Below are positions 26,623 through 36,407 of a stretch of DNA of 64,000 nt, piece by piece. The translations under genes were made by a program, and so were the position numbers. The notes under the pieces are model-generated. The model saw only the letters and a program-made list of their open reading frames with translations. It ran no database searches and was not told the origin of the DNA. This DNA is from Burkholderia ambifaria AMMD (lineage in GTDB: Bacteria; Pseudomonadota; Gammaproteobacteria; Burkholderiales; Burkholderiaceae): contig NC_008390.1 in NCBI RefSeq assembly GCF_000203915.1, positions 1,984,001 through 2,048,000 of the forward strand, written 5' to 3'. Within the stretch, counting starts at the first letter, position 1; each line of letters begins with the position of its first letter.

Positions 26623-26658
26623 AAACGGCGATGTCCTGGCGGGCATCGCCGTTTTTTT
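26623..26658 (+). terminator. Terminator after YSC84-like gene
   Basis: AAACGGCGATG pairs with CATCGCCGTTT around a ten-base loop; seven consecutive T close the site. Confidence 0.88.
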
Positions 26659-26676
26659 ATTTGCCCGCGTCGCGCG

Positions 26677-27741
26677 TCAGGTCGTCGAGTCGATCACCTT
26701 GAAGCGCGAGCGCTTCTGTGCGCGAATCAGTGACTGGTAGACATCGACGTACTGCTGCGCCATCCGGCGCGATGTGAAGCGCTGCTCGAAGCGCTGCCGC
26801 ACGCGCGCGCGCGGCAGCAGGTGCAGCCGGTTCACGGCGGCCACCGCGCTGATTTCATCCTCGACGATGAAACCCGACACGCCCTCGTCGATCACTTCCG
26901 GCACCGCGCCGCGATTGAATGCGATTACCGGCGTGCCGCACGACATCGCCTCGATCATCACCAGCCCGAACGGTTCCGGCCAGTCGATCGGAAACAGCAG
27001 CGCATGCGCGCCCGACAGGAATTCGGCCTTCTGATGATCGGCGATCTCGCCGATGAATTCGACGTGCGGCAACGCGAAAAGCGGCTTGATCTCGCGGTCG
27101 AAGTATTCCTCGTCGGCCGCATCGATCTTCGCGGCGATCCGGATCGGCAGCCCGCACTGGCCGGCGATCCGGATCGCCGTGTCGACGCGCTTCTCCGGCG
27201 AGATACGGCCCAGGAACGCGAGATAGCGCGGCTCGACAGGCTGCGGCATGTACATCGTCTCGGGCAGCCCGTGGTAGACGGTCGTGAGCCACTTCGCCTG
27301 CGGCAGCGGCTGGCGCTGCGAATTGGAAATCGAGATCACGGGCGCCGTGTTGAACGTGTCGAACACCGGCTGCTGCTCGGGCAGGTCGAGCCGGCCGTGC
27401 AGCGTCGTCACGTACGGCGTTTGCTGCCGGTTGAAGACCGAGAACGAGTAGTAGTCCATGTGGAAATGGAGCACGTCGAAGTCCTTCGCGCGGCGCGCGA
27501 CCGTCTCCATCAGCAGCATGTGCGGGGCGACCCGGTCGCGGATCGACGAATCGAGCCGCAGCGCGCGCGGCCACACGGGTTCGAGCTTCGCCCGGGTCGT
27601 CGAATCGCCGCTGGCGAACAGCGTCACATCATGGCCGAGATCGACGAGCGCCTCGGTGATGTAGGACACGACGCGCTCCGTACCGCCGTACAGCTTCGGC
27701 GGCACCGATTCGGTCAGCGGGGCGATCTGGGCAATTCTCAT
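26677..27741 (-). CDS. Glycosyltransferase family 4-like protein
   Basis: This 354-residue GT-B glycosyltransferase begins MRIAQIAPLTESVPPKLYGGTE, with the donor-loop glycine region there, and has the nucleotide-sugar motif EPFGLVMIEAMSCGTPVIAF (ExxxxxxxE type) near residue 255. The acceptor is unknown. It stands alone, with no polysaccharide cluster in view; similar single genes occur widely in proteobacteria. Confidence 0.88.
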   Translation of the reverse strand: MRIAQIAPLTESVPPKLYGGTERVVSYITEALVDLGHDVTLFASGDSTTRAKLEPVWPRALRLDSSIRDRVAPHMLLMETVARRAKDFDVLHFHMDYYSFSVFNRQQTPYVTTLHGRLDLPEQQPVFDTFNTAPVISISNSQRQPLPQAKWLTTVYHGLPETMYMPQPVEPRYLAFLGRISPEKRVDTAIRIAGQCGLPIRIAAKIDAADEEYFDREIKPLFALPHVEFIGEIADHQKAEFLSGAHALLFPIDWPEPFGLVMIEAMSCGTPVIAFNRGAVPEVIDEGVSGFIVEDEISAVAAVNRLHLLPRARVRQRFEQRFTSRRMAQQYVDVYQSLIRAQKRSRFKVIDSTT

Positions 27742-27977
27742 GGTCCACGTCTCCTGTGTCCTGTCCGTTGCCGCACGGCCGGCGGGCGTGTGCGCGGTTT
27801 GCGCCCCGCCCCGCTTTCATGCGGCGCCGGCCGGCATGGCGCCAGCCGAATATCCCATTATTATTCGCGATCGCCGTACAGGGAACCGTCAGCCTTTCAT
27901 TTTATGGGTGTTGTTACAGACCGGATACATTCCGCGCGGCGCGCCAGGTCGTTCTCGAACGCACGCCGCCGTGCCGG

Positions 27978-29153
27978 TCAACGCGACGGCCACTTCCATG
28001 CCGGCAGGTCGCGCGTGTCGGCATCGACGAGCGCGGTCGCGCCCAGCTGCTTGTCGAGCACCAGCGATTCGCAGCCGGCCTCGCGCTCGAGCGTCGCGAT
28101 GAGCGGCGCCGCATGCGACACGACCAGCACCTGCGAACGCCGCGCGGCCTGCGCGATCAGGCGGCCAAGCGCCGGCAGCAGATCGGGATGCAGGCTCGTC
28201 TCCGGTTCGTTCAGCACCATCAGCGCCGGCGGCCGCGGCGTCAGCAGCGCGGCCGCGAGCAGCAGGTAGCGCAGCGTGCCGTCGGACAGTTCGGCGGCGG
28301 CGAGCGGCCGCAACAGCCCCGGCTGGCGCATCAGCACGTCGAAGCGGCCGCGGCCGCCCGGATTGTCGATCTCGACCGACGCGCCGGGAAACGCGTCGTC
28401 GATCGCCGCATCGAGTGCCGCGCCGTCGCCGATTTCGCGAATCGTCTGCAGCGCGGCGGCCAGATCGGCGCCGTCGTCCGCCAGCACCGGCGTATGGGTG
28501 CCGATATGCGACTGCCGGGCCGGCGCCTGCGCGTCGGTCCGGAAATGGTCGTAGAAGCGCCACGAGCGGATCCGCTCGCGCACCGCGATCATCTCCGGCG
28601 CGCCGGTCGGATCGGCGAACTCGGTCATCATGCTGTCGAAGCTCGCGACCGGCTGCGGAATCGTCCGCCAGTCGCCCGACGCGGTGCGCGTGCGGATCTG
28701 CGCACCCTGCCGGTCGACCAGCAGCGTCGACGGGCGCGGCAGCGCGCCGCCCCAGATGCATTCGCGCTTGACCACCGGATCGAGCGCGAACTGCGAACGG
28801 CTCGGCACCGGCAGGCCGAGATCGATCGCATAGCCGAAATCGTCGCACGCGAAGCCGAGCCTCAGGCTCACGGGGCCCGTGCGCACCGTGCCCGTCACCG
28901 GCACGTCGCCGGCCAGCATCGCGCGCGAGAAGCGCTCGGGGCCGGCCCACAGCGTCGACGGCAATCCGCCCTCGCGCGCGAGCGACGGGATCACGCGGCC
29001 TTGCGCGGTGTCGGCGAGCAGGCGCAGCGCGCGGTACACGCTCGACTTGCCGCTGCCGTTCGGCCCGGTGACGACGTTGAGCGCCGCGAGCGGCACGATC
29101 AGCTCACGCAGCGAGCGGTAATTGGCGATGGCAAGCGTGTTCAGCGCGGTCAT
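27978..29153 (-). CDS. AAA ATPase of the RecF/OLD-like type
   Basis: This 391-residue protein has Walker A VVTGPNGSGKSSVYRAL near residue 31, an ABC-type signature LSDGTLRYLLLAAAL near residue 290, Walker B MVLNEPETSLHPD and the H-loop VVSHAAPLI. This is the layout of SMC/RecF-like single-chain ATPases (AAA_15/AAA_21), often linked with DNA repair or defence. No partner nuclease is adjacent. It starts 22 bases after the MscS gene stop, so the two are probably one operon. Confidence 0.85.
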   Translation of the reverse strand: MTALNTLAIANYRSLRELIVPLAALNVVTGPNGSGKSSVYRALRLLADTAQGRVIPSLAREGGLPSTLWAGPERFSRAMLAGDVPVTGTVRTGPVSLRLGFACDDFGYAIDLGLPVPSRSQFALDPVVKRECIWGGALPRPSTLLVDRQGAQIRTRTASGDWRTIPQPVASFDSMMTEFADPTGAPEMIAVRERIRSWRFYDHFRTDAQAPARQSHIGTHTPVLADDGADLAAALQTIREIGDGAALDAAIDDAFPGASVEIDNPGGRGRFDVLMRQPGLLRPLAAAELSDGTLRYLLLAAALLTPRPPALMVLNEPETSLHPDLLPALGRLIAQAARRSQVLVVSHAAPLIATLEREAGCESLVLDKQLGATALVDADTRDLPAWKWPSR

Positions 29154-29175
29154 GGTGACGGAGGGCGGGCCACGT

Positions 29176-30348
29176 TCAGCGGCCGTCGACGGCCTGCGGA
29201 TCGGCGGCGGTGTTGGCCGCCGTGCTGGCGGCGGGCTGGCGCGCATGCGGGCGAACGGGATTCGGCGCGTCCGGTGCGGAATCGTGCGGATACAGCTCCA
29301 TCCGGCTGCGCGGCAGGCATTGCGGAAAACGCGCCTGCAGGTACGCGATCAACCCTTCGCGCACGCGGCAGCGCAGGTCCCAGCACGACGACGAATCGAC
29401 GGCGCTGACGAGCGCGCGCAACTGCATCGCGCGCTCGGTCGCGTCGGTCACCTGCAGTACCTGGACGCGCCCGTCCCACTCGGGGGCCGCATGAACCAGC
29501 CGCGCGAGCTCCTCGCGCAGCGGCGCGAGCGGCGTGCGGTAGTCGACCGACAGGTACACCGTGCCGATGATTTCCGCGCTGCTGCGCGTCCAGTTCGTGA
29601 ACGGATTCTCGATGATCCACTGCAGCGGCACGACGAGGCGCCGCTGGTCCCACAGCCGCACCGACACGAACGAACCGGTGATTTCCTCGATGCGCCCCCA
29701 CTCGCCCTGGATCACGACGACGTCGTCGAGCCGGATCGGCTGCGTGAGCGCGATCTGCAGCCCGGCGATCAGGTTGCCGAGCACCGGCCGCGCGGCGATA
29801 CCGGCGACCAGGCCCGCGACGCCGGCCGACGCCAGCAGGCTCGCGCCGATCTGGCGCACGTTCGGGAACGTCATCAACGCGGCGCCCGTGCCGATGATCA
29901 CGATCAGCACCATGACGGTCCGCACGAGCACCTTGGCCTGTGTGTGGACGCGCCGCGCGTGGAGGTTGTCGGCCGTATCCATCGGATGGGCCTGGATGAT
30001 CGCGTCGCCGACGCCGGCCGCGAGCCGCACCAGCAGCCAGGTCAGCGACACGATCGAGCCGACCGCGGCCGCGGTGCGCATGCCGCGCACGAACGACATG
30101 CTCTCGTCCGCCTGGAGCCACACGAATTCGAGCGCGAGCAACGCGAGCGTGACGAGCGACGGTTTGTCGATGTAGCGCAGGATCACGCTCATCAGCGGAT
30201 ACGGCTGCGCGATGCGCTTGACGATGCGTGCGCCGAGACGATGCACGATCAACACGACAAGCACGACGATGACCGACACGATCAGCGTGCCGAGCCATGA
30301 ATGCAACGGCGCATCGGCGATGCGCTGCAGTTCCTCGATTGAAATCAT
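29176..30348 (-). CDS. Mechanosensitive ion channel, MscS family
   Basis: This 390-residue membrane protein has about four hydrophobic helices before the pore-lining TM3 region (LLASAGVAGLVAGIAARPVLGNLIAG), then the MscS beta domain (GEWGRIEEITGSFVSVRLWD) and a C-terminal cytoplasmic domain. It releases solutes on hypoosmotic shock. The last 35 residues are Ala/Pro-rich. The downstream AAA ATPase gene lies 22 bases away. Confidence 0.92.
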   Translation of the reverse strand: MISIEELQRIADAPLHSWLGTLIVSVIVVLVVLIVHRLGARIVKRIAQPYPLMSVILRYIDKPSLVTLALLALEFVWLQADESMSFVRGMRTAAAVGSIVSLTWLLVRLAAGVGDAIIQAHPMDTADNLHARRVHTQAKVLVRTVMVLIVIIGTGAALMTFPNVRQIGASLLASAGVAGLVAGIAARPVLGNLIAGLQIALTQPIRLDDVVVIQGEWGRIEEITGSFVSVRLWDQRRLVVPLQWIIENPFTNWTRSSAEIIGTVYLSVDYRTPLAPLREELARLVHAAPEWDGRVQVLQVTDATERAMQLRALVSAVDSSSCWDLRCRVREGLIAYLQARFPQCLPRSRMELYPHDSAPDAPNPVRPHARQPAASTAANTAADPQAVDGR

Positions 30349-30444
30349 CGGCGCCCGGGATGCTTCGGTTATGAGGCGCGGCGGCCTCGTCCTGGATGCG
30401 TCGGCGACGTCCGGGCCGCATGCGCGCCCGGATCCGGCGTCAGA

Positions 30445-30801
30445 TCAACTGCCGCCCCTGCAGGGGAACGCCTTGCCGAGGCCGAGCGACACCGCGGTGC
30501 TTGCGTTGTAGTCGGCCAGCTTCGGGTTCTCCGCGATGTACTTGCGCACCGCGTCGGTCATTTGCTGCGCCCGGATGTCGGGCGGCAGGCAGAAATACTG
30601 CCCGACGCGCGGCCCGGTGGTGCCGCCGATCGCGTCGATGGTGTTGTAGACGCCATCGGCGGCGCCTTCGATGTAGGCCGCGCACGACGCCCGCGACTTG
30701 ACGTCCGTCTTCGCGCACAGCCGGTCGAGATCCGCGCCCGTGAAAGCCGCCGCCGACAACGGCACGGCAAACGCCGCGGCACAAAACATAGCCCGCAACA
30801 T
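30445..30801 (-). CDS. Rap1a/Tai-like secreted protein
   Basis: This 118-residue protein has a signal peptide (cleavage after LSAAAF, near residue 20) and a small helical domain with cysteines at LCAKTD, SCAAYIEG, YFCLPP and PCRGG. The pattern matches the Rap1a/Tai family, whose founding members are periplasmic immunity proteins against type VI amidase effectors. No matching effector gene is adjacent, so an immunity role is not shown; many family members are orphans. Confidence 0.7.
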   Translation of the reverse strand: MLRAMFCAAAFAVPLSAAAFTGADLDRLCAKTDVKSRASCAAYIEGAADGVYNTIDAIGGTTGPRVGQYFCLPPDIRAQQMTDAVRKYIAENPKLADYNASTAVSLGLGKAFPCRGGS

Positions 30802-30920
30802 GGTGTTCCTTATGTCAATGCGGCCCCAGGCCGCTCACTGCACTGACCGGCGCGACGGCCGCGCACCCGCTGCCGGCCGGATGCCGGCCGGGCGGGCGCT
30901 TAGCCGCCGCGCCGAAACCG

Positions 30921-31631
30921 TCATTTTGCACTCTTTTGGGCATCGGCCGGCGCCGATGCGCCGACGCGCACCGTCCGCTTGCTCAGGATGTCGATCGCGT
31001 CCGGCGCCTTGTAGTGCTTCGCGAACTCGAGCGCGGTGATGCCGAGCTGGTTCTTCACCTGCGGATCGGCGCCCTGGTCGAGCAGCAGATTGACCGTCGT
31101 CGCATGGTTGCCGCGCGCGGCCATCATCAGCGGCGTCGTGCCGTTCGGCGACGCCGTGTCGATATATGCATCGTGGTCGAGCAGGATCTTGACGACCGCG
31201 TCCTGGCCGTTGGTGGCCGCGTAGTGCAGCGGCGCCCAGCCCTTCTTGCTGACTTCCGCGCCCTTGTCGATCAGCAGCTTGACGAGGCCGACATCACCGT
31301 TCAGCGACGCGAGCATCAGCGCGTTCTCGCCGGCCTTGTCTTCCTTCTCGAGGTCGACGTTCGGCGTCGTCGCGATCGCGGCGGCGACCTTGTCGGATTT
31401 CTCGCGCGCGGCGATCACGAGGATCGGGTCGCCGTTCGGCGCGAGCGTGTTCGGATCGAGCTTGCCGCTCTTCAGCTGCTTGCCGATGTCGTCGATGTCG
31501 TCGAACTTGACCGCCTTGACGATCGCGTCGAGCGACTCGGCATGCGCGCCGGCGACGGCAAACAGGCCGCTCGCGACGAGCGCGGCGGTGACGAGGGCGC
31601 GCTTGGGCAGGTATGTGGTCGGCTTCATCAT
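30921..31631 (-). CDS. Periplasmic ankyrin-repeat protein
   Basis: This 236-residue protein has a signal peptide (cleavage after GAHA, near residue 31) and five or so ankyrin repeats between residues 60 and 215, for example NALMLASLNGDVGLVKLLIDKG. It is probably an interaction or immunity module in the periplasm. ATG at 31631 (MMKPTTYLP) has AAGGAG nine bases upstream; the longer open frame upstream overlaps the tatD gene end. It follows tatD on the same strand. Confidence 0.85.
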   Translation of the reverse strand: MMKPTTYLPKRALVTAALVASGLFAVAGAHAESLDAIVKAVKFDDIDDIGKQLKSGKLDPNTLAPNGDPILVIAAREKSDKVAAAIATTPNVDLEKEDKAGENALMLASLNGDVGLVKLLIDKGAEVSKKGWAPLHYAATNGQDAVVKILLDHDAYIDTASPNGTTPLMMAARGNHATTVNLLLDQGADPQVKNQLGITALEFAKHYKAPDAIDILSKRTVRVGASAPADAQKSAK

Positions 31632-31671
31632 TGTTGTGGGCTCCTTCCCTGGGTTGTCGGCTGGCCGCGCG

Positions 31672-32454
31672 TCATGAGCGGGCGATCTTGAACAGCCGGA
31701 AAAAGTTCTGCGTCGTCGCATCGGCCAGCGCCTCGACGGCGATCCCGCGCTCGGATGCGATAAAACGTCCGACATGGCTGACGTACGCAGGTTCATTCGG
31801 CTTGCCGCGATACGGCACCGGCGCGAGGTACGGCGAGTCGGTTTCGATCAGCAGCCGCTCGAGCGGCACGCGCCGCGCGACGTCCTGCACGTCGGTCGCA
31901 TTCTTGAACGTGACGATGCCCGACAGCGAGATATGGAAGTTCTGCGCGAGCGCCTGCTCGGCGACGGGCCACGGCTCGGTGAAGCAGTGCATCACGCCGC
32001 CCGGCACGTCCGCGTGCTCCTCGGCCATGATCCGCAGCGTGTCTTCCGACGACGCGCGCGTATGGATGATCAGCGGCTTCATCGTCGCGGTCGCCGCGCG
32101 GATATGCGTGCGAAAGCGTTCGCGCTGCCACTCCATGTCGGCGATCGAGCGGCCTTCGAGGCGGTAGTAGTCGAGGCCCGTCTCGCCGATCGCGACGACC
32201 TTCGGGTGCGCGGCGAGCTCGATCAGTTCCGCGAGCGTCGGCTCGCGTGCGTCCTCGTGATCGGGATGCACGCCGACCGACGCATAGACGTTGTCGTGCG
32301 CCTGCGCGATCGCGAGCACGTCGGGCAGCGTCTCGAAGTCGACCGACACGCACAGCGCGTGCGTGACGTCGTGCTCGCGCATGTTCTCCAGCACGGCCGG
32401 CAGGCGGTCGGCGAGACCCTTGAAATTGATGTGGCAGTGAGAATCGACGAACAT
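31672..32454 (-). CDS. tatD: TatD-family metal-dependent DNase
   Basis: This 260-residue TIM-barrel hydrolase shows the TatD motifs in order: VDSHCHINF at the N-terminus, IGETGLDYYR, IIHTRASSEDT, GVMHCFTE and IETDSPYLAP. TatD enzymes are 3'-5' exonucleases and D-aminoacyl or repair-linked hydrolases. ATG at 32454 fits the family; 24 codons of open frame above it are not used. It is downstream of holB, as in many proteobacteria. Confidence 0.93.
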   Translation of the reverse strand: MFVDSHCHINFKGLADRLPAVLENMREHDVTHALCVSVDFETLPDVLAIAQAHDNVYASVGVHPDHEDAREPTLAELIELAAHPKVVAIGETGLDYYRLEGRSIADMEWQRERFRTHIRAATATMKPLIIHTRASSEDTLRIMAEEHADVPGGVMHCFTEPWPVAEQALAQNFHISLSGIVTFKNATDVQDVARRVPLERLLIETDSPYLAPVPYRGKPNEPAYVSHVGRFIASERGIAVEALADATTQNFFRLFKIARS

Positions 32455-32533
32455 GGTGTTTCCTGAATACGTAAGACGGGCGCTCAGGCGCTCGCCGGCA
32501 ATCGTTTCCCCACCCGAAGGAAACAATACGCGC

Positions 32534-33562
32534 TCACGCGAACATTTCCCGATAACCGAGAAACAGTTCCTCGAAGACGAGCCGGGCGTTGAGCGGATGG
32601 TTCTCGACCGTCCGCTGGCGCGTCACGGCCTTCATGAAGCGCGCGAACGCGTTCGCGTCGACCGCCTCCGCGCAACGCGCGAGCGCGGTCGCCTGCATCG
32701 GGAAGTAGCGCGGCGTGCCCGCCATGCGCTGCGCGAGCAGATCGTACAGCCAGCGCTGCAGCCAGCCGAGCACCAGCGGCACCGGCAGCTTCTGCAGCGT
32801 CTCGCCGCACGCGAACGGATCGCACGCGGCGCCGGCCGCGAGCTGGCCGAGCGTGAAATCGCGCAGCGGGCGGTTCTCGTCGCTCGCGAGCGCCAATGCG
32901 GCGAGCGGCGCGCCGCCCGCTTCGGCGAGCAGCGCACGCGCGTCGTCGACGCCGCGCGCCTCGAGCCATGCGGCGGCCGCGTCGGGCGCCGGCACGGTCA
33001 TCGGCCACTGCCGGCAGCGGCTGATGATGGTCGGCAGCAACCGGTCGATGCGCGCCGACACCAGCAGGAACACGACGCCCGACGGCGGCTCCTCGAGTGT
33101 CTTCAGCAGCGCGTTCGACGCGGCGACGTTCAGCGCCTCGGCCGGATACAGCACGACCACGCGCGCGCCGCCGCGGTGCGAGCCGACCCCGCAGAAATCG
33201 AGCAACGCACGCACCTGCTCGATCTTGATCTCCTTGCTCGGCGCGCGCGTCTTCTTGCCGCCTTCATCGGCGTCGGCAGCCTTCGCGTCGTCGACCGCGC
33301 CCGGCGCTTCGCCCGCGAGCACCTCGGGCAGCACGATCCGGTAGTCCGGATGGTTGCCCTGCGCGAACCACGTGCAGGCCGCGCAGCTGCCGCACGGCTC
33401 GCCGTTCGGCTGCGGCGCTTCGCACAGGAAGCCCTGCGCGAGATGCTGCGCGAACTGCAGCTTGCCGATTCCGGCCTGGCCGTGCAGCAGCAGCGCATGC
33501 GGCCATTGCGGGCGCAGTTGCTGCAGGCGGTTCCAGTCGTCGGTCTGCCACGGATAGATCAT
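32534..33562 (-). CDS. holB: DNA polymerase III subunit delta'
   Basis: This 342-residue clamp-loader AAA+ subunit begins MIYPWQTDDWNRLQQLRPQW and has the modified P-loop HGQAGIGKLQFA and a zinc module (CGSCAACTWF with an earlier Cys). An insertion of about 35 charged residues near position 95-130 is longer than in E. coli. It lies 18 bases after tmk. Confidence 0.93.
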   Translation of the reverse strand: MIYPWQTDDWNRLQQLRPQWPHALLLHGQAGIGKLQFAQHLAQGFLCEAPQPNGEPCGSCAACTWFAQGNHPDYRIVLPEVLAGEAPGAVDDAKAADADEGGKKTRAPSKEIKIEQVRALLDFCGVGSHRGGARVVVLYPAEALNVAASNALLKTLEEPPSGVVFLLVSARIDRLLPTIISRCRQWPMTVPAPDAAAAWLEARGVDDARALLAEAGGAPLAALALASDENRPLRDFTLGQLAAGAACDPFACGETLQKLPVPLVLGWLQRWLYDLLAQRMAGTPRYFPMQATALARCAEAVDANAFARFMKAVTRQRTVENHPLNARLVFEELFLGYREMFA

Positions 33563-33580
33563 GTGGTGCGTTCCTTCGGG

Positions 33581-34201
33581 TTACAGCGCGGCGAGCACGC
33601 GTTCGAGCTGCTGGCGGATCTCGGGAATCGACTGCGTCGCGTCGACGATCGCGAAGCGGTGCGGCGCCTCTTCCGCGCGCCGCAGGTATTCGCCGCGGGT
33701 GCGCGAGAAAAACGCATCCGACTCGCTTTCGAACTTATCGGGCATGCGCACGGCGCCGCGGCGCTCGCTCGCCACCTGCGGCGCGACGTCGAACAGCACC
33801 GTCAGGTCGGGTTGGAAGCCGCCCTGCACCCAGCGCTCGAGCGTCTCGAGCTTGTCGCGCGGCAACCCGCGGCCGCCGCCCTGGTACGCGAACGTCGCGT
33901 CGGTGAAGCGATCGGACACGACCCAGTCGCCGCGCGCGAGCGCGGGCTCGATCACGAGCGCGAGGTGCTCGCGCCGGGCCGCGAACATCAGCAGTGCTTC
34001 GGTCTCCAGATCCATCGGCTGGTTCAGCAGGATCTCGCGCAGCTTCTCGCCGAGCTGCGTGCCGCCCGGCTCGCGGGTAACGACGACCTGCCGGCCGCCC
34101 GCGGCCAGCTTCGCCTGGAGTCGTTCGCAGAACCATTGCAGGTGGGTGGTCTTCCCCGCCCCGTCGATGCCTTCGAACGTGATGAATTTACCGCTCGCCA
34201 T
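33581..34201 (-). CDS. tmk: Thymidylate kinase
   Basis: This 206-residue kinase phosphorylates dTMP. The P-loop [13 protein letters not shown] is at residues 8-20, the DRF motif is in [19 protein letters not shown], and the LID segment follows near residue 150. It shares one base with the mltG stop codon (TAATG), so the genes are coupled. Confidence 0.95.
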   Translation of the reverse strand: MASGKFITFEGIDGAGKTTHLQWFCERLQAKLAAGGRQVVVTREPGGTQLGEKLREILLNQPMDLETEALLMFAARREHLALVIEPALARGDWVVSDRFTDATFAYQGGGRGLPRDKLETLERWVQGGFQPDLTVLFDVAPQVASERRGAVRMPDKFESESDAFFSRTRGEYLRRAEEAPHRFAIVDATQSIPEIRQQLERVLAAL

Positions 34202-35220
34202 TATTGACCTCGTATGTACTTGTCCACGGCCTTGTTGTGATCGCCGAGCGTATCCGAGAACACGCTCGTGCCGTCGCCCTTCGCAACGAAATAGAGCGCG
34301 CCCGTCTGGGCCGGATTGATCGCCGCCTGCAGCGAGGCGACGCCCGGCAGGGCGATCGGCGTCGGCGGCAGCCCGCGGCGCGTATAGGTATTGTAAGGAG
34401 TGTCGGCCTGCAGGTCGCGCTTGCGCAGGCGGCCGTCGTACGCGTCGCCGAGGCCGTAGATCACCGACGGATCGGTCTGCAGCGGCATCCCGATGCGCAG
34501 CCGGTTCGCGAACACCGCCGCGACGAACGTGCGGTCAGCCGCGTGGCCCGTTTCCTTTTCGACGATCGACGCGATCGTCAGCGCTTCGTAAGGCGTCTTG
34601 TACGGCAGCCCCGGCGCGCGCGCGGCCCATGCTTCGTCGAGACGCGTCTGCATCAGGTGGTACGCGCGCCGGTAGATGTTCAGGTCGCTCGTGCCCTTGT
34701 CGAACAGGTAGGTGTCGGGGAAGAACAGCCCCTCGCCGCTGCCGCGCTGGATCGCGGCGTCCGGCGCCCCGATCGCGCGCAGCAGCTCGGCATCGCTCAT
34801 GCCGGCCGTGGCGTGCGCGAGATCGGGATTGCCGTCGAGCTCCGCGCGCATCCGCTTGAAGGTCCAGCCCTCGATCACGGTCGCGACGTACTCGTTCACG
34901 TCGCCGCGCGCGATCTTCTGCAGGACGTCGTACGGCGTGATGCCGGTCTTGAATTCGTAGTTGCCGGACTTGAGCCGGCTCGACAGCCCGAGCACGCGCG
35001 TCATCGCGACGAAGCCGAGCGGCTCGACCGGCACGCCGCCGCGCTTGAGCTGCAGCGCGACGCTCTTCACGCTGCTGCGCGGCTTGATCGTGACGTCGAG
35101 CGATGCCGAGCCCAGCAACAACGGCCGGGTCGCCCAGTAATACCCGCCGCCCGCGCCGGCAGCGGCCACAACGACGGCCAGCGCCACGAGCGTCGCGGCG
35201 CATTTCTTCAGTAGGGACAT
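34201..35220 (-). CDS. mltG: Endolytic murein transglycosylase MltG
   Basis: This 339-residue YceG/MltG protein has one N-terminal transmembrane helix (residues 7-30), a LysM-like subdomain, and the catalytic region with Glu in [13 protein letters not shown], followed by [20 protein letters not shown]. It cleaves nascent glycan strands at the inner membrane. ATG at 35220 is chosen because the membrane helix follows at once; the open frame above it runs into the ygfZ promoter region. Confidence 0.94.
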   Translation of the reverse strand: MSLLKKCAATLVALAVVVAAAGAGGGYYWATRPLLLGSASLDVTIKPRSSVKSVALQLKRGGVPVEPLGFVAMTRVLGLSSRLKSGNYEFKTGITPYDVLQKIARGDVNEYVATVIEGWTFKRMRAELDGNPDLAHATAGMSDAELLRAIGAPDAAIQRGSGEGLFFPDTYLFDKGTSDLNIYRRAYHLMQTRLDEAWAARAPGLPYKTPYEALTIASIVEKETGHAADRTFVAAVFANRLRIGMPLQTDPSVIYGLGDAYDGRLRKRDLQADTPYNTYTRRGLPPTPIALPGVASLQAAINPAQTGALYFVAKGDGTSVFSDTLGDHNKAVDKYIRGQ

Positions 35221-35297
35221 GGAAACGTGACTCAGGTAAGACCCATATAATACTTGCTCGCCTCCGTCAAAGTCAGGGTTGACTGTTCCCTCATTCC

Positions 35298-36332
35298 ATG
35301 AGCACACCGTCCGCTTCACCGGCTGCCCAGGCCGCAACTGCCTCGCTCCCCGTTTTCCCCCGCCCGTCCGCTGCCGATTTCGACGCACCGGGCGCCTGCA
35401 TGCCGCTCCCGCAGTTCGGCGTGATCGACGTGGCCGGCGACGACGCCGCGACGTTCCTGCACAGCCAGCTCACCAACGACATCGAGCATCTCGATGCCGC
35501 GAGTGCGCGCCTGTCCGGCTATTGCTCGGCGAAGGGCCGCCTGCTCGCGTCGTTCCTCGCCTGGCGCGCCGGTCACGGCGTGCAGCTGCTGGTCTCGAAG
35601 GACGTCCAGGCCGCCGTTCAGAAACGCTTGTCCATGTTCGTGCTGCGCGCGAAGGCGAAACTGACGGACGCGAGCGACACGCTCGCGGTGGTCGGCTTCG
35701 CGGGCGACGTGCGCGAGGCGCTGTCGGGCATCTTCGACGCGCTGCCGGACGGCATGCACGTGAAAGTCGACGGCCCGGCCGGGGCGCTGATCCGCGTGCC
35801 GGACGCGGCAGGCCGCAAGCGCTATCTGTGGATCGGGCCGCGCGCGGAAGTCGACGCGCGCCTCGCCGCGCTCGGCGGCAAGCTGCCGGTCGTGTCGCCG
35901 GCCGTATGGGACTGGCTCGACGTGCGCGCGGGCGAGCCGCGCATCACGCAACCGGCCGTCGAACAGTTCGTCCCGCAGATGGTCAACTTCGACGTGATCG
36001 GCGCCGTTAACTTCAGGAAGGGGTGCTACCCGGGCCAGGAAGTCGTCGCGCGCAGCCAGTACCGCGGCACGATCAAGCGCCGCACCGCGCTCGCGCATGT
36101 CGCCGGCGAGACCGACACCGTGCATGCCGGCGTCGAGCTGTTCCACAGCGACGACCCCGGCCAGCCGTGCGGAATGATCGTCAATGCGGCCGCCGCACCC
36201 GCGGGCGGCGTCGATGCGCTCGTCGAGATCAAGCTGGCCGCGCTCGACAGCGGCACGGTGCACCTCGGTGCGGCCGACGGCCCGACGCTCGCGTTCGACG
36301 CGCTCCCGTACGCATGGCCGACGGAAGCGTGA
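35298..36332 (+). CDS. ygfZ: Folate-binding protein YgfZ
   Basis: This 344-residue protein is related to the GcvT aminomethyltransferase fold and has the diagnostic KGCYPGQEVVAR motif with the conserved cysteine near residue 242. YgfZ (IbaG-linked) supports assembly or repair of certain Fe-S enzymes using tetrahydrofolate. It is divergent from mltG, with 77 bases between them. Confidence 0.93.
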   Translation: MSTPSASPAAQAATASLPVFPRPSAADFDAPGACMPLPQFGVIDVAGDDAATFLHSQLTNDIEHLDAASARLSGYCSAKGRLLASFLAWRAGHGVQLLVSKDVQAAVQKRLSMFVLRAKAKLTDASDTLAVVGFAGDVREALSGIFDALPDGMHVKVDGPAGALIRVPDAAGRKRYLWIGPRAEVDARLAALGGKLPVVSPAVWDWLDVRAGEPRITQPAVEQFVPQMVNFDVIGAVNFRKGCYPGQEVVARSQYRGTIKRRTALAHVAGETDTVHAGVELFHSDDPGQPCGMIVNAAAAPAGGVDALVEIKLAALDSGTVHLGAADGPTLAFDALPYAWPTEA

Positions 36333-36407
36333 CGCACTGACAACCTATTGCACGCCGGTTCGCACGTTGCGGCCGGCGCGCGATGTTTCCTGCGAGAGAT
36401 TCGCCCG

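Noticed and set aside
27756..29408. 550-residue plus-strand ORF opposite the AAA ATPase
   Set aside because: Arg-rich antisense frame without motif.
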